Assembly (NCBI RefSeq): GCF_022698165.1
Contig: NZ_JALDAY010000007.1
Location: forward strand, 496,001 to 560,000
DNA: 64,000 nucleotides
Reading direction: 5' to 3'
Source: Streptomyces cylindrosporus
GTDB taxonomy: Bacteria > Actinomycetota > Actinomycetes > Streptomycetales > Streptomycetaceae
In this document: positions 18,509 to 27,018 of the stretch, in pieces
Layout of the letters: each line of letters starts with the position of its first letter
Numbering within the stretch: the first letter of the stretch is position 1
Notes under the pieces: model-generated
Told to the model about the DNA's origin: nothing
Seen by the model: the letters and a program-made list of their open reading frames with translations, nothing else
Databases searched by the model: none
Position numbers and translations under genes: made by a program

Positions 18509-19883
18509 GGCGCTGCTCCTGCGCGCAGTGGAGCGCTACCCGGCCAAGGAGTTGGTCGACGTCCGGATCCGGGCGGGGGTGGTGACGGAGATCGGCCCTC
18601 AACTCCCCTCCCTGCCTGACGAGTTGGTCGTACGAGGTGATGGTGGCGCTCTGCTGCCGGGGCTGGCCGATCACCACCTGCACCTCGCGGCGATGGCGGC
18701 GGCCGAGGCCTCGGTCGATCTGGCCGGTGTCCGACGGGAGCGTCTGGCGCCGGTGTTCGCGGCGGCGCGGACGGCCGAGGACGGGTGGGTGCGAGCGGTC
18801 GGGTACGACGACGTGGTGCACGGTGAGTTGGACCGGGATGTGCTGGACGGGTTCGGCGGCGGGGTGCCGGTGCGGGTGCAGCACCGTTCCGGGGCGCTGT
18901 GGGTGGTGAACTCGGCCGGGCTGGCGCGGCTCGGGGAGCATGCGGGCGTGGAGCGGGACGCCGCCGGGCGGCCGACGGGTCGGTTGTGGCGGGCGGACGC
19001 GTGGTTGCGAGCGGCGATCGGGGGGCGCCCGCCGTCGCTGCGGGCGGTGGGGGCGCGGCTGGCGGCGTTCGGGGTGACGCATGTCGCGGATGCCACGCCG
19101 GACGCGGGTGCGGCCGGGGTCGTCGCCGACGCGGTACGGCGGGACGAACTGCCCCAGCACGTCATGGTGATGGCCGCGGACTCGGGCCCCTCCGCGCACC
19201 CCCGCCTGACCGTCGGCCCGGTGAAGCTGGTCGTCGCCGATCACGCCCTCCCCGACCTGGCCGACCTCACCGACCGCGTCCGCCGGGCGCATGCCGACGG
19301 TCGTCCTGTTGCCGTGCACTGCGTCACCCGCACGGCCCTGGCCCTGACGCTCGCGGCGCTGGAGGCGGCGGGCGGGGTCGAGGGCGACCGGGTGGAGCAC
19401 TGCGCCGTCGCCGACCCGGCCGCCGCGAAGGAGCTGGCGGCGCGGGGAGTCCGGGTGGTCACCCAGCCGACGCTCGTCGCCCGGCGCGGCGACGACTACT
19501 GGAGCCGCGTGGAGCCCGAGGACCGGCCCGACCTGTGGCGGTACGGCGGCCTGCTGCGGGCGGGCGTCCGGGTGGCACCGAGCAGCGACGCACCGTACGG
19601 GGACCCGGATCCCTGGACCTGCCTGCGGGCGGCGACCGGGCGGAGGACGCCCTCGGGGCGGGTGCTCGGTCCCGAGGAGCGGGTGCCCGCGGAGACGGTT
19701 CTGCGCGGCCTGCTGTCGCCACTGGACGACCCCGGGGGCGCCGCCCGGCGGATCGTCGAGGGCGGGGCGGCTGACCTCGTGCTGCTGGACCGGCCACTCG
19801 CCGAGGCGTTGCGGGCGCCGGACGCCGGTCAGGTGCGGGGGACGTTCATCGGGGGGCGGGTCGTGTACGGCGACCTCGGGTGA
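18498..19883 (+). CDS. Metal-dependent amidohydrolase, YtcJ-like
   Basis: A 461-residue enzyme of the amidohydrolase superfamily. Visible metal-site motifs are the HxH in LADHHLH near residue 57, VAVHCVTRTAL, VEHCAVAD and the late SSDAPYGDPDP, followed by a C-terminal beta-strand return (GTFIGGRVVYGD). It should hydrolyse a C-N or related bond of a small molecule in the cytoplasm. Coupled by an 11-base overlap to the extended crotonase, it is presumably part of the same pathway, perhaps removing an amide or opening a lactam-like ring. It ends in a 38-base convergent overlap with the next minus-strand gene. Confidence 0.82.
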   Translation: MTGEALLLRAVERYPAKELVDVRIRAGVVTEIGPQLPSLPDELVVRGDGGALLPGLADHHLHLAAMAAAEASVDLAGVRRERLAPVFAAARTAEDGWVRAVGYDDVVHGELDRDVLDGFGGGVPVRVQHRSGALWVVNSAGLARLGEHAGVERDAAGRPTGRLWRADAWLRAAIGGRPPSLRAVGARLAAFGVTHVADATPDAGAAGVVADAVRRDELPQHVMVMAADSGPSAHPRLTVGPVKLVVADHALPDLADLTDRVRRAHADGRPVAVHCVTRTALALTLAALEAAGGVEGDRVEHCAVADPAAAKELAARGVRVVTQPTLVARRGDDYWSRVEPEDRPDLWRYGGLLRAGVRVAPSSDAPYGDPDPWTCLRAATGRRTPSGRVLGPEERVPAETVLRGLLSPLDDPGGAARRIVEGGAADLVLLDRPLAEALRAPDAGQVRGTFIGGRVVYGDLG

Positions 19884-21183
19884 CGGCCACTTCCGCCAGC
19901 ACCCGGCGGGTGTCGACGCCCATCACCGGGGCCCGACCCGACGGTTCGGGTATGCGCGGCGGGCGTACCGGCGCGGTCCGGCCGAGCGCCGGGCACTCCA
20001 CCTCGCCCGCACTCACCGTGTGCGGCCCGTGCCCGACCGGGCCCACCCCCGCGAACCCCGCCGCCACATCCCGCATCGACACGTCGATCAGCTGTCCCCC
20101 GCCCCCAGCGACGGACCCCATCACCCCCGTCGCGGCCACCAGTCCGGTCAGCGGATCGGCCACCGCGTCCGCGCAGAACACCGGCTCCCCGCCGGACCGG
20201 CCCACCAACCCGCCCGCGACAGCCGCGTCGTCGCCGAAGGCCACCCGCTCGGCGTGCCCGCGCCCATACCCCGTGATGCTCACCCACACCTTGCCCGCCC
20301 GATGCCCGAGCCGCTCCGGCGCCAGCCCCAACTGGCCCAGCGCGCGTGGCCGCGAGGCCTCGATCACCACGTCGGCGGCGCGCACCAACTCGGCGAGGGC
20401 GGCTCGCCCTTCGCCGGTGGTGAAGTCGACGGCGACGCTCTCGTGCCCGGCGTGGAGCCAGTCGTAGAAGCTCCGGCTGCCGGACCGTGCGCCGTCAGGC
20501 CGCCGCGTGCTCTCGACCTTCACGATCCGGGCGCCGGCCCGGCCCAGCAGGTGGGCGCAGAGCGGGCCGGCCCAGAGGGAGGAGAGGTCCACGACGAGGG
20601 AGTGATCGAGGCGCAGGCCGGGGACCGGTGGGGCGATGCGGGTGACCCGCCAGGGGGCTTCGGCGGGCGCCGGCTCGGGCGGCAGCGCCGCGACCGGTAG
20701 CCCGAACTGCCGTACATGCGCGGCGAATTGGTCCGCCTCCGTGTCCCGCACGGCCATGGTGAGGGCCACCCAGGGGTCGGGGACCTCGGACCGGCCCAGG
20801 ATCGCGGGGACGAGTTCGAGGTCGTCGGGGCGGCTGAGGGTCAGCGCGCACCAGCCGTCGGAGGCCCTCAGCAGCCTGGTCGCACCGCCCGCCGATGTAC
20901 GCCCCCGGCGAGTCAGGTTCCGGGCGCCGGCCCGTCCGGTCAGCAGGAGAGCCGGGTCGGGGTCGACGGGCGTGCCGATCCGAGCGCTCAGCCAGGTCAG
21001 GGCGCTTCCGGTCTCGCGCAGCAGGGACCACATCGAGCCGGGCGTGACCACGGGCGGTCCGTCCCCATGGCCGGTGAGGGCCATGGCCCCGGAGGCGGCC
21101 CAGTCGACGATCGGGCATCCGTCGTCCGGGACCGGCGGAGGCGCCGACTCGCCCACGGCCCGCAGCCACCGCCGCACACTCAC
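19846..21183 (-). CDS. CaiB/BaiF-type CoA transferase with rearranged domain order
   Basis: A 445-residue protein from GTG 21183 (AGGAGG eight bases upstream; four-base overlap with the mftF stop). The hallmark CaiB nucleotide-loop segment VVDLSSLWAGPLCAHLLGRAGARIVKVES appears only after about residue 230, instead of near residue 10. Before it comes a stretch, RLLRASDGWCALTLSRPDDLELVPAIL, which resembles the small domain that normally follows the loop. The chain looks circularly permuted, or like the joined half of a tandem CaiB protein. The expected C-terminal segment is short. Co-transcription with the mycofactocin genes ties them to the acyl-CoA island. Confidence 0.75.
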   Translation of the reverse strand: MSVRRWLRAVGESAPPPVPDDGCPIVDWAASGAMALTGHGDGPPVVTPGSMWSLLRETGSALTWLSARIGTPVDPDPALLLTGRAGARNLTRRGRTSAGGATRLLRASDGWCALTLSRPDDLELVPAILGRSEVPDPWVALTMAVRDTEADQFAAHVRQFGLPVAALPPEPAPAEAPWRVTRIAPPVPGLRLDHSLVVDLSSLWAGPLCAHLLGRAGARIVKVESTRRPDGARSGSRSFYDWLHAGHESVAVDFTTGEGRAALAELVRAADVVIEASRPRALGQLGLAPERLGHRAGKVWVSITGYGRGHAERVAFGDDAAVAGGLVGRSGGEPVFCADAVADPLTGLVAATGVMGSVAGGGGQLIDVSMRDVAAGFAGVGPVGHGPHTVSAGEVECPALGRTAPVRPPRIPEPSGRAPVMGVDTRRVLAEVAVTRGRRTRPAPR

Positions 21184-22613
21184 CGCTCCCGCCTCCTGCC
21201 CCGAATCTCCGGCAGCAGACAGCGACCCGACCTTCCCCGAACCGCCCCCGCCCACACCCCCGCCCCATAGGCGAGGTCGTCCACCCGTCGCGCGAGGACG
21301 AAACGTACGCGGTCCAACTCCGGTGCGCAGCGCCGGTGTTCGAGGAATCCGTCGACCACGGCCGCCAGCGCCGTCGCCCGCCGCACCCGCCGGGACACCA
21401 GGCACCCGGCCGCCGTCAACGGCCACCAGTGCCGCAGCAGCAGAGCCGCCGTCTGCTCCGCCGTGGCCGCGAGGCCGAGCCCGGTGAGGGAGGCCGCGAG
21501 GCGCCGCGGATCGGCGGTTCCGGCCGTGATGTCCCGGGCGTAGCCCCGGGTCACCCCGATGGCCACCGCAGCGGCGACCGGCACCGACCAGGGGCGTTGC
21601 GCGAGCAGGGCTGCGGCGGTCACGGCGGCCCAGGGAGTGAGCGTGGCCGGGGCGATCGCGGAGCCGTGGCGTTCGGCGAGTGCGTGCGCGCCGGTGCCGT
21701 AATAGGCCTTGCGTGCAAGCCAGTTGGTGAATCGGGTGCGGTGGTCGTGCCGGGCGGTCACCGTGGGGTCGTAGCGGATACGTCGTCCCTCGGCGGCCAG
21801 CCGCCAGACCAGGTCGACGTCCTCGCCGACCCGCAGGCGCTCGTCGAATCCGGTGCCGAGCGCGTCGACCCGGGCTACCAGGCAGGCGCTGGGGATCCAG
21901 GCGACGCGGGAGCGGGGGTGGACGAGGGCGGGGTGCGGGCCGAGGTCGAGGGAGGAGCGGGCGGCTTCGTAGCGCGACAGCCAGCCGGGGGCCGGGGTGT
22001 CGAGGCCCAGGACGCGGGGTGCGACGGCGGCCAGTCGGGGGTCGTTGAAGTGGCGCAGGAGGGTGGGCAGGGTGTCGGGGGCGAGGACGACGTCCGAGTC
22101 GGTGAAGGCGACATAGGGCGTACGGACCTGGCGCAGGCCCGCGTTGCGGGCCGCCGCCGGGCCGCGGTTCTCGGCGAGGGCGATCAGCCGGGCGCCGTGG
22201 CGGGCGGCGACGCGGGCCACGGCGAGGGGGGCGCGGGAGCCGTCGTCGACGACGATGACCGGTGTTCCGTCGCCGATGCCGGCGAGCAGCCGGTCCAACT
22301 CCTGGGCGCGGTCACGGACCGGGACGACGACGGTGACCGACGCCGTCTCCAGGGGCGGGAGTTCGGCCACGACGGGGTGGGCCAGGCCCAGGGCGACGAG
22401 ACGTTCCGCGAGCCGGGCGGCGAGTGGGGTGTCGAGGCGGATGCGGCCGTTCTTCAGCAGGGGCCCGGCGGCGGCAGCGAGGCGGACGAGTCGGGGCGGC
22501 GCCCCGCCGACGAGGACGCGCCCGCCGTCGTACTGCCGTACCTGGGAGCCGAGTTCGACGACGGAGCCGGGCGGCAGGCCCGGCCCGGCGGTGGTCGTGC
22601 CCGGTGTCGTCAT
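21180..22613 (-). CDS. mftF: Mycofactocin biosynthesis glycosyltransferase MftF
   Basis: A 477-residue family 2 glycosyltransferase. After an N-terminal PqqD-like stretch (residues ~20-100), the GT-A domain shows SVTVVVPVRDRAQELDRLL, VIVVDDGSR, RGPAAARNAG and FTDSDVVL, with C-terminal hydrophobic segments. MftF adds a chain of beta-1,4-linked glucose to premycofactocin. ATG 22613 overlaps the SDR stop by four bases. Position and size match the last core gene of mft loci. Confidence 0.92.
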   Translation of the reverse strand: MTTPGTTTAGPGLPPGSVVELGSQVRQYDGGRVLVGGAPPRLVRLAAAAGPLLKNGRIRLDTPLAARLAERLVALGLAHPVVAELPPLETASVTVVVPVRDRAQELDRLLAGIGDGTPVIVVDDGSRAPLAVARVAARHGARLIALAENRGPAAARNAGLRQVRTPYVAFTDSDVVLAPDTLPTLLRHFNDPRLAAVAPRVLGLDTPAPGWLSRYEAARSSLDLGPHPALVHPRSRVAWIPSACLVARVDALGTGFDERLRVGEDVDLVWRLAAEGRRIRYDPTVTARHDHRTRFTNWLARKAYYGTGAHALAERHGSAIAPATLTPWAAVTAAALLAQRPWSVPVAAAVAIGVTRGYARDITAGTADPRRLAASLTGLGLAATAEQTAALLLRHWWPLTAAGCLVSRRVRRATALAAVVDGFLEHRRCAPELDRVRFVLARRVDDLAYGAGVWAGAVRGRSGRCLLPEIRGRRRER

Positions 22614-23410
22614 CCGCGGAACCCTCCCTCCGCGCTCATGACGGCGCCGTTGGCGACGCCTCCGTGGGGTGAGCAGCAGTAGGCGATGAGGGAGGCGACC
22701 TCCTCCGGCTCGACGAGGCGGCCCTGGAGCTGCGAGTCGGTGAAGGCCTCGACGTCGTCCAAGTCGTAGAGCGCGGCCGTCGCCCGCAGCATGTCGGTGC
22801 GGGTGGAGCCCGGGGACACGGCGACCGCCGTCACGCCGGTGTTGACGAGGTCGGCGGCCAGGCCGCGGACCAGCCCGACGACAGCGTGCTTGGCGGCGCC
22901 GTACCCGCTGAGGTGGAACAGTCCGCGGGTGCCGGCGGCCGAGGCGACGGCGACGAACCGGCAGCCGCTCGGGGCGGGCCCGGCGAGGAAGTGCGGGACG
23001 CAGACGGCCGCGGTGTGCCAGACGCCGAGGACGTCGACCTCCCACAGGGTGCGCAGGTCGGCCTCGGGGGTCTCCCACAGGGGCCGGCCGCCGTTGATGA
23101 CCGCCGCCGCGGCGACGGCCGCGTCGAGCCGGCCGAACCGCTCGACGGCCTTGGCCGCGGCCCGCTCCAGTGCGGCCCGGTCGCGTACGTCGGCCACCTC
23201 GGCCAGCACCCGGCCGGGGTGTTCCGCGGCGAGTTTCTCCAGGTCCTCGCGGCCGGCGAGGCTGTAGTTCACGCCGTGGCCGCGGTCCGGGCCGTCTCCC
23301 GCGCAGCTGTCCAGGGCGAGGACCGAGTACCCGTCGGCACAGAGGGCGCGGACCGTCGCCGCGCCGATGCCGCGGGCCGCGCCGGTCACGAGTGCAACGC
23401 GTCCGGTCAT
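22610..23410 (-). CDS. Mycofactocin-coupled short-chain dehydrogenase
   Basis: An SDR of 266 residues from ATG 23410, which has GAGGGGG seven bases upstream; GTG 23416 is an alternative. It has TGAARGIGAA, the catalytic YGAAK, and the extra segment after the second beta strand (ALDSCAGDGPDRGHGVNYSL then GREDLEKL) that typifies dehydrogenases holding a non-exchangeable NAD re-oxidised by mycofactocin. It is inserted between mftE and mftF, so it is the likely primary alcohol dehydrogenase served by the cofactor made here. The alcohol substrate probably enters the adjoining acyl-CoA pathway. Confidence 0.88.
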   Translation of the reverse strand: MTGRVALVTGAARGIGAATVRALCADGYSVLALDSCAGDGPDRGHGVNYSLAGREDLEKLAAEHPGRVLAEVADVRDRAALERAAAKAVERFGRLDAAVAAAAVINGGRPLWETPEADLRTLWEVDVLGVWHTAAVCVPHFLAGPAPSGCRFVAVASAAGTRGLFHLSGYGAAKHAVVGLVRGLAADLVNTGVTAVAVSPGSTRTDMLRATAALYDLDDVEAFTDSQLQGRLVEPEEVASLIAYCCSPHGGVANGAVMSAEGGFRG

Positions 23411-23412
23411 CG

Positions 23413-24090
23413 TCACGCCCCCTCGGTCCGGAGGCGGGCGGCGACGTCGGCGACCAGGGCGTCAAAGAGGCGTGCGCCTTCCGCGGCGGTCGCGGTCGTC
23501 GGATCGCCGAGCACCCCGGAGGCCGACACGGCAGCGACGCCTCCGGCGACGAGGGCGGGCATCAACTCCCTGATGGGCGTGGGGTTTCCGCGCCAGGCCC
23601 GGTCCATGTGGACCAGTTCCGGGGCCAGATGGAGCATGAGGGAGGTCTCGGTGTGTCCGGCGTGTGCGTCGCCGCCCGCGGGAGAGCACGGCACGTGTAC
23701 GACGTCCTGGCCCTCGGCCACCAGGCGACGGACCGCGTCGGCCAGACAACCGGCGTTGCCGCCATGGCCGTTGAGGAGGACGACCCGCCCGGACCAGAGC
23801 GTGAGCGAGCGGACGAGCTCCACGAGGACGAGCCGCAGCGCCTCGTTGCCGATGGACACGGTCCCGGGGAAGCCCTGGTGCTCCCCGCTGGCCGCGTACA
23901 CGACGGGCGGGGCCACGACGACCTCCCCCGGCAGCCGTGCCGCCACCGCGTGCGCGACGGCGTCCGCGATGCGGGTGTCCGTGTCCAACGGCAGGTGCGG
24001 GCCGTGCTGTTCGAAGGAGCCGAGCGGCACCAGGACGAGCGGCCCGTCCGGTACGTCGGTCCAGGTGAGCCGTGCCAGGTCGGGCGTCAT
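23413..24090 (-). CDS. mftE: Mycofactocin peptidase MftE (creatininase family)
   Basis: A 225-residue metalloamidase. Metal-binding residues lie in GSFEQHGPHLPLDTDT, NGHGGN and HAGHTETSLML. MftE cuts the modified precursor to release the Val-Tyr-derived dipeptide AHDP. ATG 24090 overlaps the mftD stop (ATGA), keeping the operon coupled. Confidence 0.93.
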   Translation of the reverse strand: MTPDLARLTWTDVPDGPLVLVPLGSFEQHGPHLPLDTDTRIADAVAHAVAARLPGEVVVAPPVVYAASGEHQGFPGTVSIGNEALRLVLVELVRSLTLWSGRVVLLNGHGGNAGCLADAVRRLVAEGQDVVHVPCSPAGGDAHAGHTETSLMLHLAPELVHMDRAWRGNPTPIRELMPALVAGGVAAVSASGVLGDPTTATAAEGARLFDALVADVAARLRTEGA

Positions 24091-25265
24091 CCCCGCTCCG
24101 GGGCGGTGCGGGTGAAGCCCGGTGGGATCAGTACGTCGTCCGGCGTGAGGTCGTGGATCGAGCCGCGGCCGAGGCCGCGCAGGGCCGAGTCGATGCCGCC
24201 CGCCAGGACGTCGAGGACGTTCTCGACACCCGCCTGTCCCCCGGCCGCGAGCCCCCACAGGTAGGCGCGCCCGATGAGGACCGCGCGAGCGCCCAGGGCC
24301 AGCGCCTTGACGACGTCACTGCCGCGTCGGACGCCGCCGTCCAGCAGGACCTCGATGCGGTCGCCGACGGCCTCCGCCACCGCGGGCAGCAGACGGATCG
24401 GCGCGGGCGTGGTGTCGAGGTTGTTGCCGCCGTGGTTGGAGACGGACAGCGCGGTGGCGCCGATGTCGACGGCCCGGCGGGCGTCGTCGACGCGCGAGAT
24501 GCCCTTGACGAGGAAGGGGCCCTGCCACTCGTCACGCATCCAGCGCACGTCGTCCCAGCTGGGCGGCGGGGTGCCCATCCACTGCCCGTACGCGCCGAAG
24601 AAGGCGGGGGCGACGCCGTTCTCGTCGGCCAGGTTGGGGGTGGTCAGGTCGGGGAGGCTGCCGGAGCGGGCGTAGTCGAGCAGCCAGCCGGGCCGGGACA
24701 GTCCCTGCGGGGCGAGCTTGGCCATCGCCTTGAGGTCGAGGCGTTCGGGGATCCAGGGGCTGCCCCAGTCGCGGCCGTGCGAGAAGGACCAGTCGAGGGT
24801 GACGATCAGCCCGGCCGCCCCTGCGGCGCGGGCCCGCTCCATCGAGCGGAGCATCGAGTCCTTGGAGCCCATCCAGTACATCTGGAAGAAGGTCTTCGGG
24901 TTCGCCGCGACGACCTCCTCGACCGGTTTGCTCGCGAACGAGCTGAGCCCCATCGCGGTGCCCCGCGCGGCGGCGGCCCGCGCGACCGCCAACTCGCCCT
25001 CGGGATGGACGGCTTGGACGCCGGTCGGCGAGATCACCACGGGCAGCGCGATCTCCTGGCCCATCACCGTCGTGGCCGTGGCCCGCTCGGCGGCGAGGTC
25101 GGCCACGTGCGGCGCGAAGCCCAGCTCCTGGAACGCGGCGGTGTTGTCCCGGTAGGACACGCCCGCCTCGGACCCGGCGAGCAGGGCGCTGTAGACGGAC
25201 TTGGGGAGCCGCTGCTTCGCCCGCTGCTGGGCGTGCGCGACGGTCTCGAACCAACGGTGGCCCAT
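24087..25265 (-). CDS. mftD: Pre-mycofactocin synthase MftD (FMN-dependent)
   Basis: A 392-residue alpha-hydroxyacid-oxidase-like FMN enzyme. Signature features are LPISP-like VVISPTGVQAVHPEGELAVARAAAARG, FQMYWMGSKD, the catalytic-region SNHGGNN and DGGVRRGSDVVKALALGA. MftD oxidatively deaminates AHDP to premycofactocin, giving the redox-active alpha-keto lactam. It lies 19 bases downstream of mftC and has its usual length. Confidence 0.93.
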   Translation of the reverse strand: MGHRWFETVAHAQQRAKQRLPKSVYSALLAGSEAGVSYRDNTAAFQELGFAPHVADLAAERATATTVMGQEIALPVVISPTGVQAVHPEGELAVARAAAARGTAMGLSSFASKPVEEVVAANPKTFFQMYWMGSKDSMLRSMERARAAGAAGLIVTLDWSFSHGRDWGSPWIPERLDLKAMAKLAPQGLSRPGWLLDYARSGSLPDLTTPNLADENGVAPAFFGAYGQWMGTPPPSWDDVRWMRDEWQGPFLVKGISRVDDARRAVDIGATALSVSNHGGNNLDTTPAPIRLLPAVAEAVGDRIEVLLDGGVRRGSDVVKALALGARAVLIGRAYLWGLAAGGQAGVENVLDVLAGGIDSALRGLGRGSIHDLTPDDVLIPPGFTRTAPERG

Positions 25266-25284
25266 GGGTGCCTCTCACAAGGGG

Positions 25285-26508
25285 TTACGGGAGTTCGGCG
25301 GGCCGGAAGCCGGCCAGCGGGTGTTCCTCGCACGGGGAGACGGGCGGGGTGCGGGAGTCGTCCGGGCGCCCGCCGATCGAGACGAACACGGGCTTGCGGC
25401 CGCGGTGCGAGTGGTCCTGGCCCTGGGCGGGGACAGTACGGTCCGGATCCGCCAACGCCCTTTCGCCGTGACCCTGTACGCATTCGGGGTCGGGGCCGTC
25501 GAGCGGCAGCCCGGTGAAGAACTTGGCCGCCATGCAGCCGCCGCGGCAGGAGTCGTAGGCCGAGCAGCTGGTGCACGCGCCGCCGGTCTGCGGGCGGCGC
25601 AGGTCGGTGAAGAGGTCCGACTCGCGCCAGACCCGGGTGAAGCCGCCCTCGTCGCGGACGTTGCCGGCCTTGAAGGTGTCGTGGATGGCGAACGGGCAGG
25701 CGTAGACGTCCCCGACCGGGTCGATCAGGCACACGACCCGTCCGGCGCCGCACAGGTTGAGGCCGGGCAGCGCGCCGCCGTAGGCGGACAGGTGGAAGAA
25801 GGAGTCCCCGGTGAGGACGTCCTCGCCGTGCGCCGACAGCCAGTCGTAGAGCTGCCGTTGCTGGGCCGCGGTCGGGTGGAGCTCGTCCCACACGTCGGCG
25901 CCGCGGCCGGACGGGCGCAGCCGGGTGAGGCGGAGCTGGGCGCCGTAGCGGTCGGCGATGGCCTTGAACTCGTCGAGCTGGCAGATGTTGTGGCGGGTGG
26001 CGACGACCGAGATCTTGAAGCCCCGGAAGCCGGCCGCCCGCAGGTTCACCATGGCGCGCAGGGCCGTGTCGTACGAACCCCTGCCGCGCACCGCGTCGTT
26101 GACCTCGGCGGTGGCGCCGTCCAGGGAGAGCTGTACGTCGACGTAGTCGGAGGCCGCGAGACGGCGGGCCGCCTCCGGGGTGATCCTGACGCCGTTGGTG
26201 GAGAACTTCACGCCGACGCGGTGGGCCGTGGCGTAGTCGACGAGTTCCCAGAAGTCGGGGCGGACGGTGGGTTCGCCGCCGCCGATGTTGACGTAGAAGA
26301 CCTGCATGCGGGCGAGCTCGTCGATGACGGCCTTGCACTCGTCGGTGCTCAGCTCGTGCGGGTCGCGGCGGCCCGAGCTGGACAGGCAGTGGACGCAGGA
26401 CAGGTTGCAGGCGTAGGTGAGTTCCCAGGTCAGGCAGATCGGCGCGTCGAGGCCGTACTGGAAGTGGTCCACCAGCCGGGCGGGACGCGGGGGTGCGGGG
26501 GTCGTCAT
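25285..26508 (-). CDS. mftC: Mycofactocin radical SAM maturase MftC
   Basis: A 407-residue radical SAM/SPASM enzyme. The cluster motif CxxxCxxC is Cys34, Cys38 and Cys41 (CNLSCVHC), followed by the GGE motif NIGGGEPTVR. The C-terminal SPASM region carries auxiliary cluster cysteines in GAGRVVCLIDPVGDVYACPF and GGACTSCSAYDSCRGGC. MftC decarboxylates the C-terminal Tyr of MftA and crosslinks it to Val. ATG 26508 overlaps the mftB stop. The tail beyond the last Cys group is long and of low similarity. Confidence 0.95.
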   Translation of the reverse strand: MTTPAPPRPARLVDHFQYGLDAPICLTWELTYACNLSCVHCLSSSGRRDPHELSTDECKAVIDELARMQVFYVNIGGGEPTVRPDFWELVDYATAHRVGVKFSTNGVRITPEAARRLAASDYVDVQLSLDGATAEVNDAVRGRGSYDTALRAMVNLRAAGFRGFKISVVATRHNICQLDEFKAIADRYGAQLRLTRLRPSGRGADVWDELHPTAAQQRQLYDWLSAHGEDVLTGDSFFHLSAYGGALPGLNLCGAGRVVCLIDPVGDVYACPFAIHDTFKAGNVRDEGGFTRVWRESDLFTDLRRPQTGGACTSCSAYDSCRGGCMAAKFFTGLPLDGPDPECVQGHGERALADPDRTVPAQGQDHSHRGRKPVFVSIGGRPDDSRTPPVSPCEEHPLAGFRPAELP

Positions 26509-26801
26509 GGGGCCTCTCCGGGCCGAGGGGGCGTACGTCGCACGATCATGTGGGAGGTCGCCAGCGTCTCCAACGCGGCCCGGTAGCGGGCCAGTTCGTG
26601 GTCGTGGATGCCGGCGGTGCGGCAGGCGTCCGCGGCGCTGGGCTCGTCGGTCAGGAGGCGGACGGCGGCGAGGAGCCGGAGGTCCTTGAGGAACGACAGA
26701 CGGCGCGTGCCGAAGTGGTAGAGCAGGGCCCCGAAGGGTTCCGGGCGGACCGCGACCTGGGGGTGCAGGGTCCAGGTCCCGGCCATGTCGAAGGACGGCA
26801 T
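26505..26801 (-). CDS. mftB: Mycofactocin peptide chaperone MftB
   Basis: A 98-residue PqqD-like RiPP recognition protein (motifs TLHPQVAVRPEPFGALLYHFGTRRLSFL and a helical C-terminal half). It binds the MftA leader and presents it to MftC. It sits 12 bases after mftA and is coupled to mftC by ATGA. Size and order are exactly those of known mft operons. Confidence 0.93.
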   Translation of the reverse strand: MPSFDMAGTWTLHPQVAVRPEPFGALLYHFGTRRLSFLKDLRLLAAVRLLTDEPSAADACRTAGIHDHELARYRAALETLATSHMIVRRTPPRPGEAP

Positions 26802-26813
26802 CGGACGGCCGGC

Positions 26814-26936
26814 TCAGTACACGCCGCACATGCCGTCGATGGAGACCTCCTCGACGAGCAGGTCCTCCTCGACGAGTTCCTGCCCGGCCGGTTCCTGCTC
26901 GGCCGTACGCTCTTCGGTCTGCACGTCAACAGCCAT
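26814..26936 (-). CDS. mftA: Mycofactocin precursor peptide MftA
   Basis: A 40-residue peptide, acidic through most of its length, ending in the invariant core VSIDGMCGVY; the terminal Val-Tyr becomes the cofactor. ATG 26936 has GAGGGAG six bases upstream. It is the first gene of the operon, divergent from mftR with 82 bases between. Confidence 0.96.
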   Translation of the reverse strand: MAVDVQTEERTAEQEPAGQELVEEDLLVEEVSIDGMCGVY

Positions 26937-26991
26937 GAGAAGCTCCCTCTCACTGCGAGATATGCAAGTTCTGTACCCCTCGGACCATAAT

Positions 26992-27004
26992 GGCACCCGG
27001 TGCC
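26992..27004. promoter_or_regulatory. 13-bp palindrome between mftA and mftR, candidate MftR operator
   Basis: GGCACC-C-GGTGCC is the only perfect dyad in the 82-base divergent gap, ending 14 bases before the mftR start. An autoregulatory TetR-type repressor would be expected to bind here and control both directions. Confidence 0.4.
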
Positions 27005-27018
27005 GAAAGGAAGAGCGC

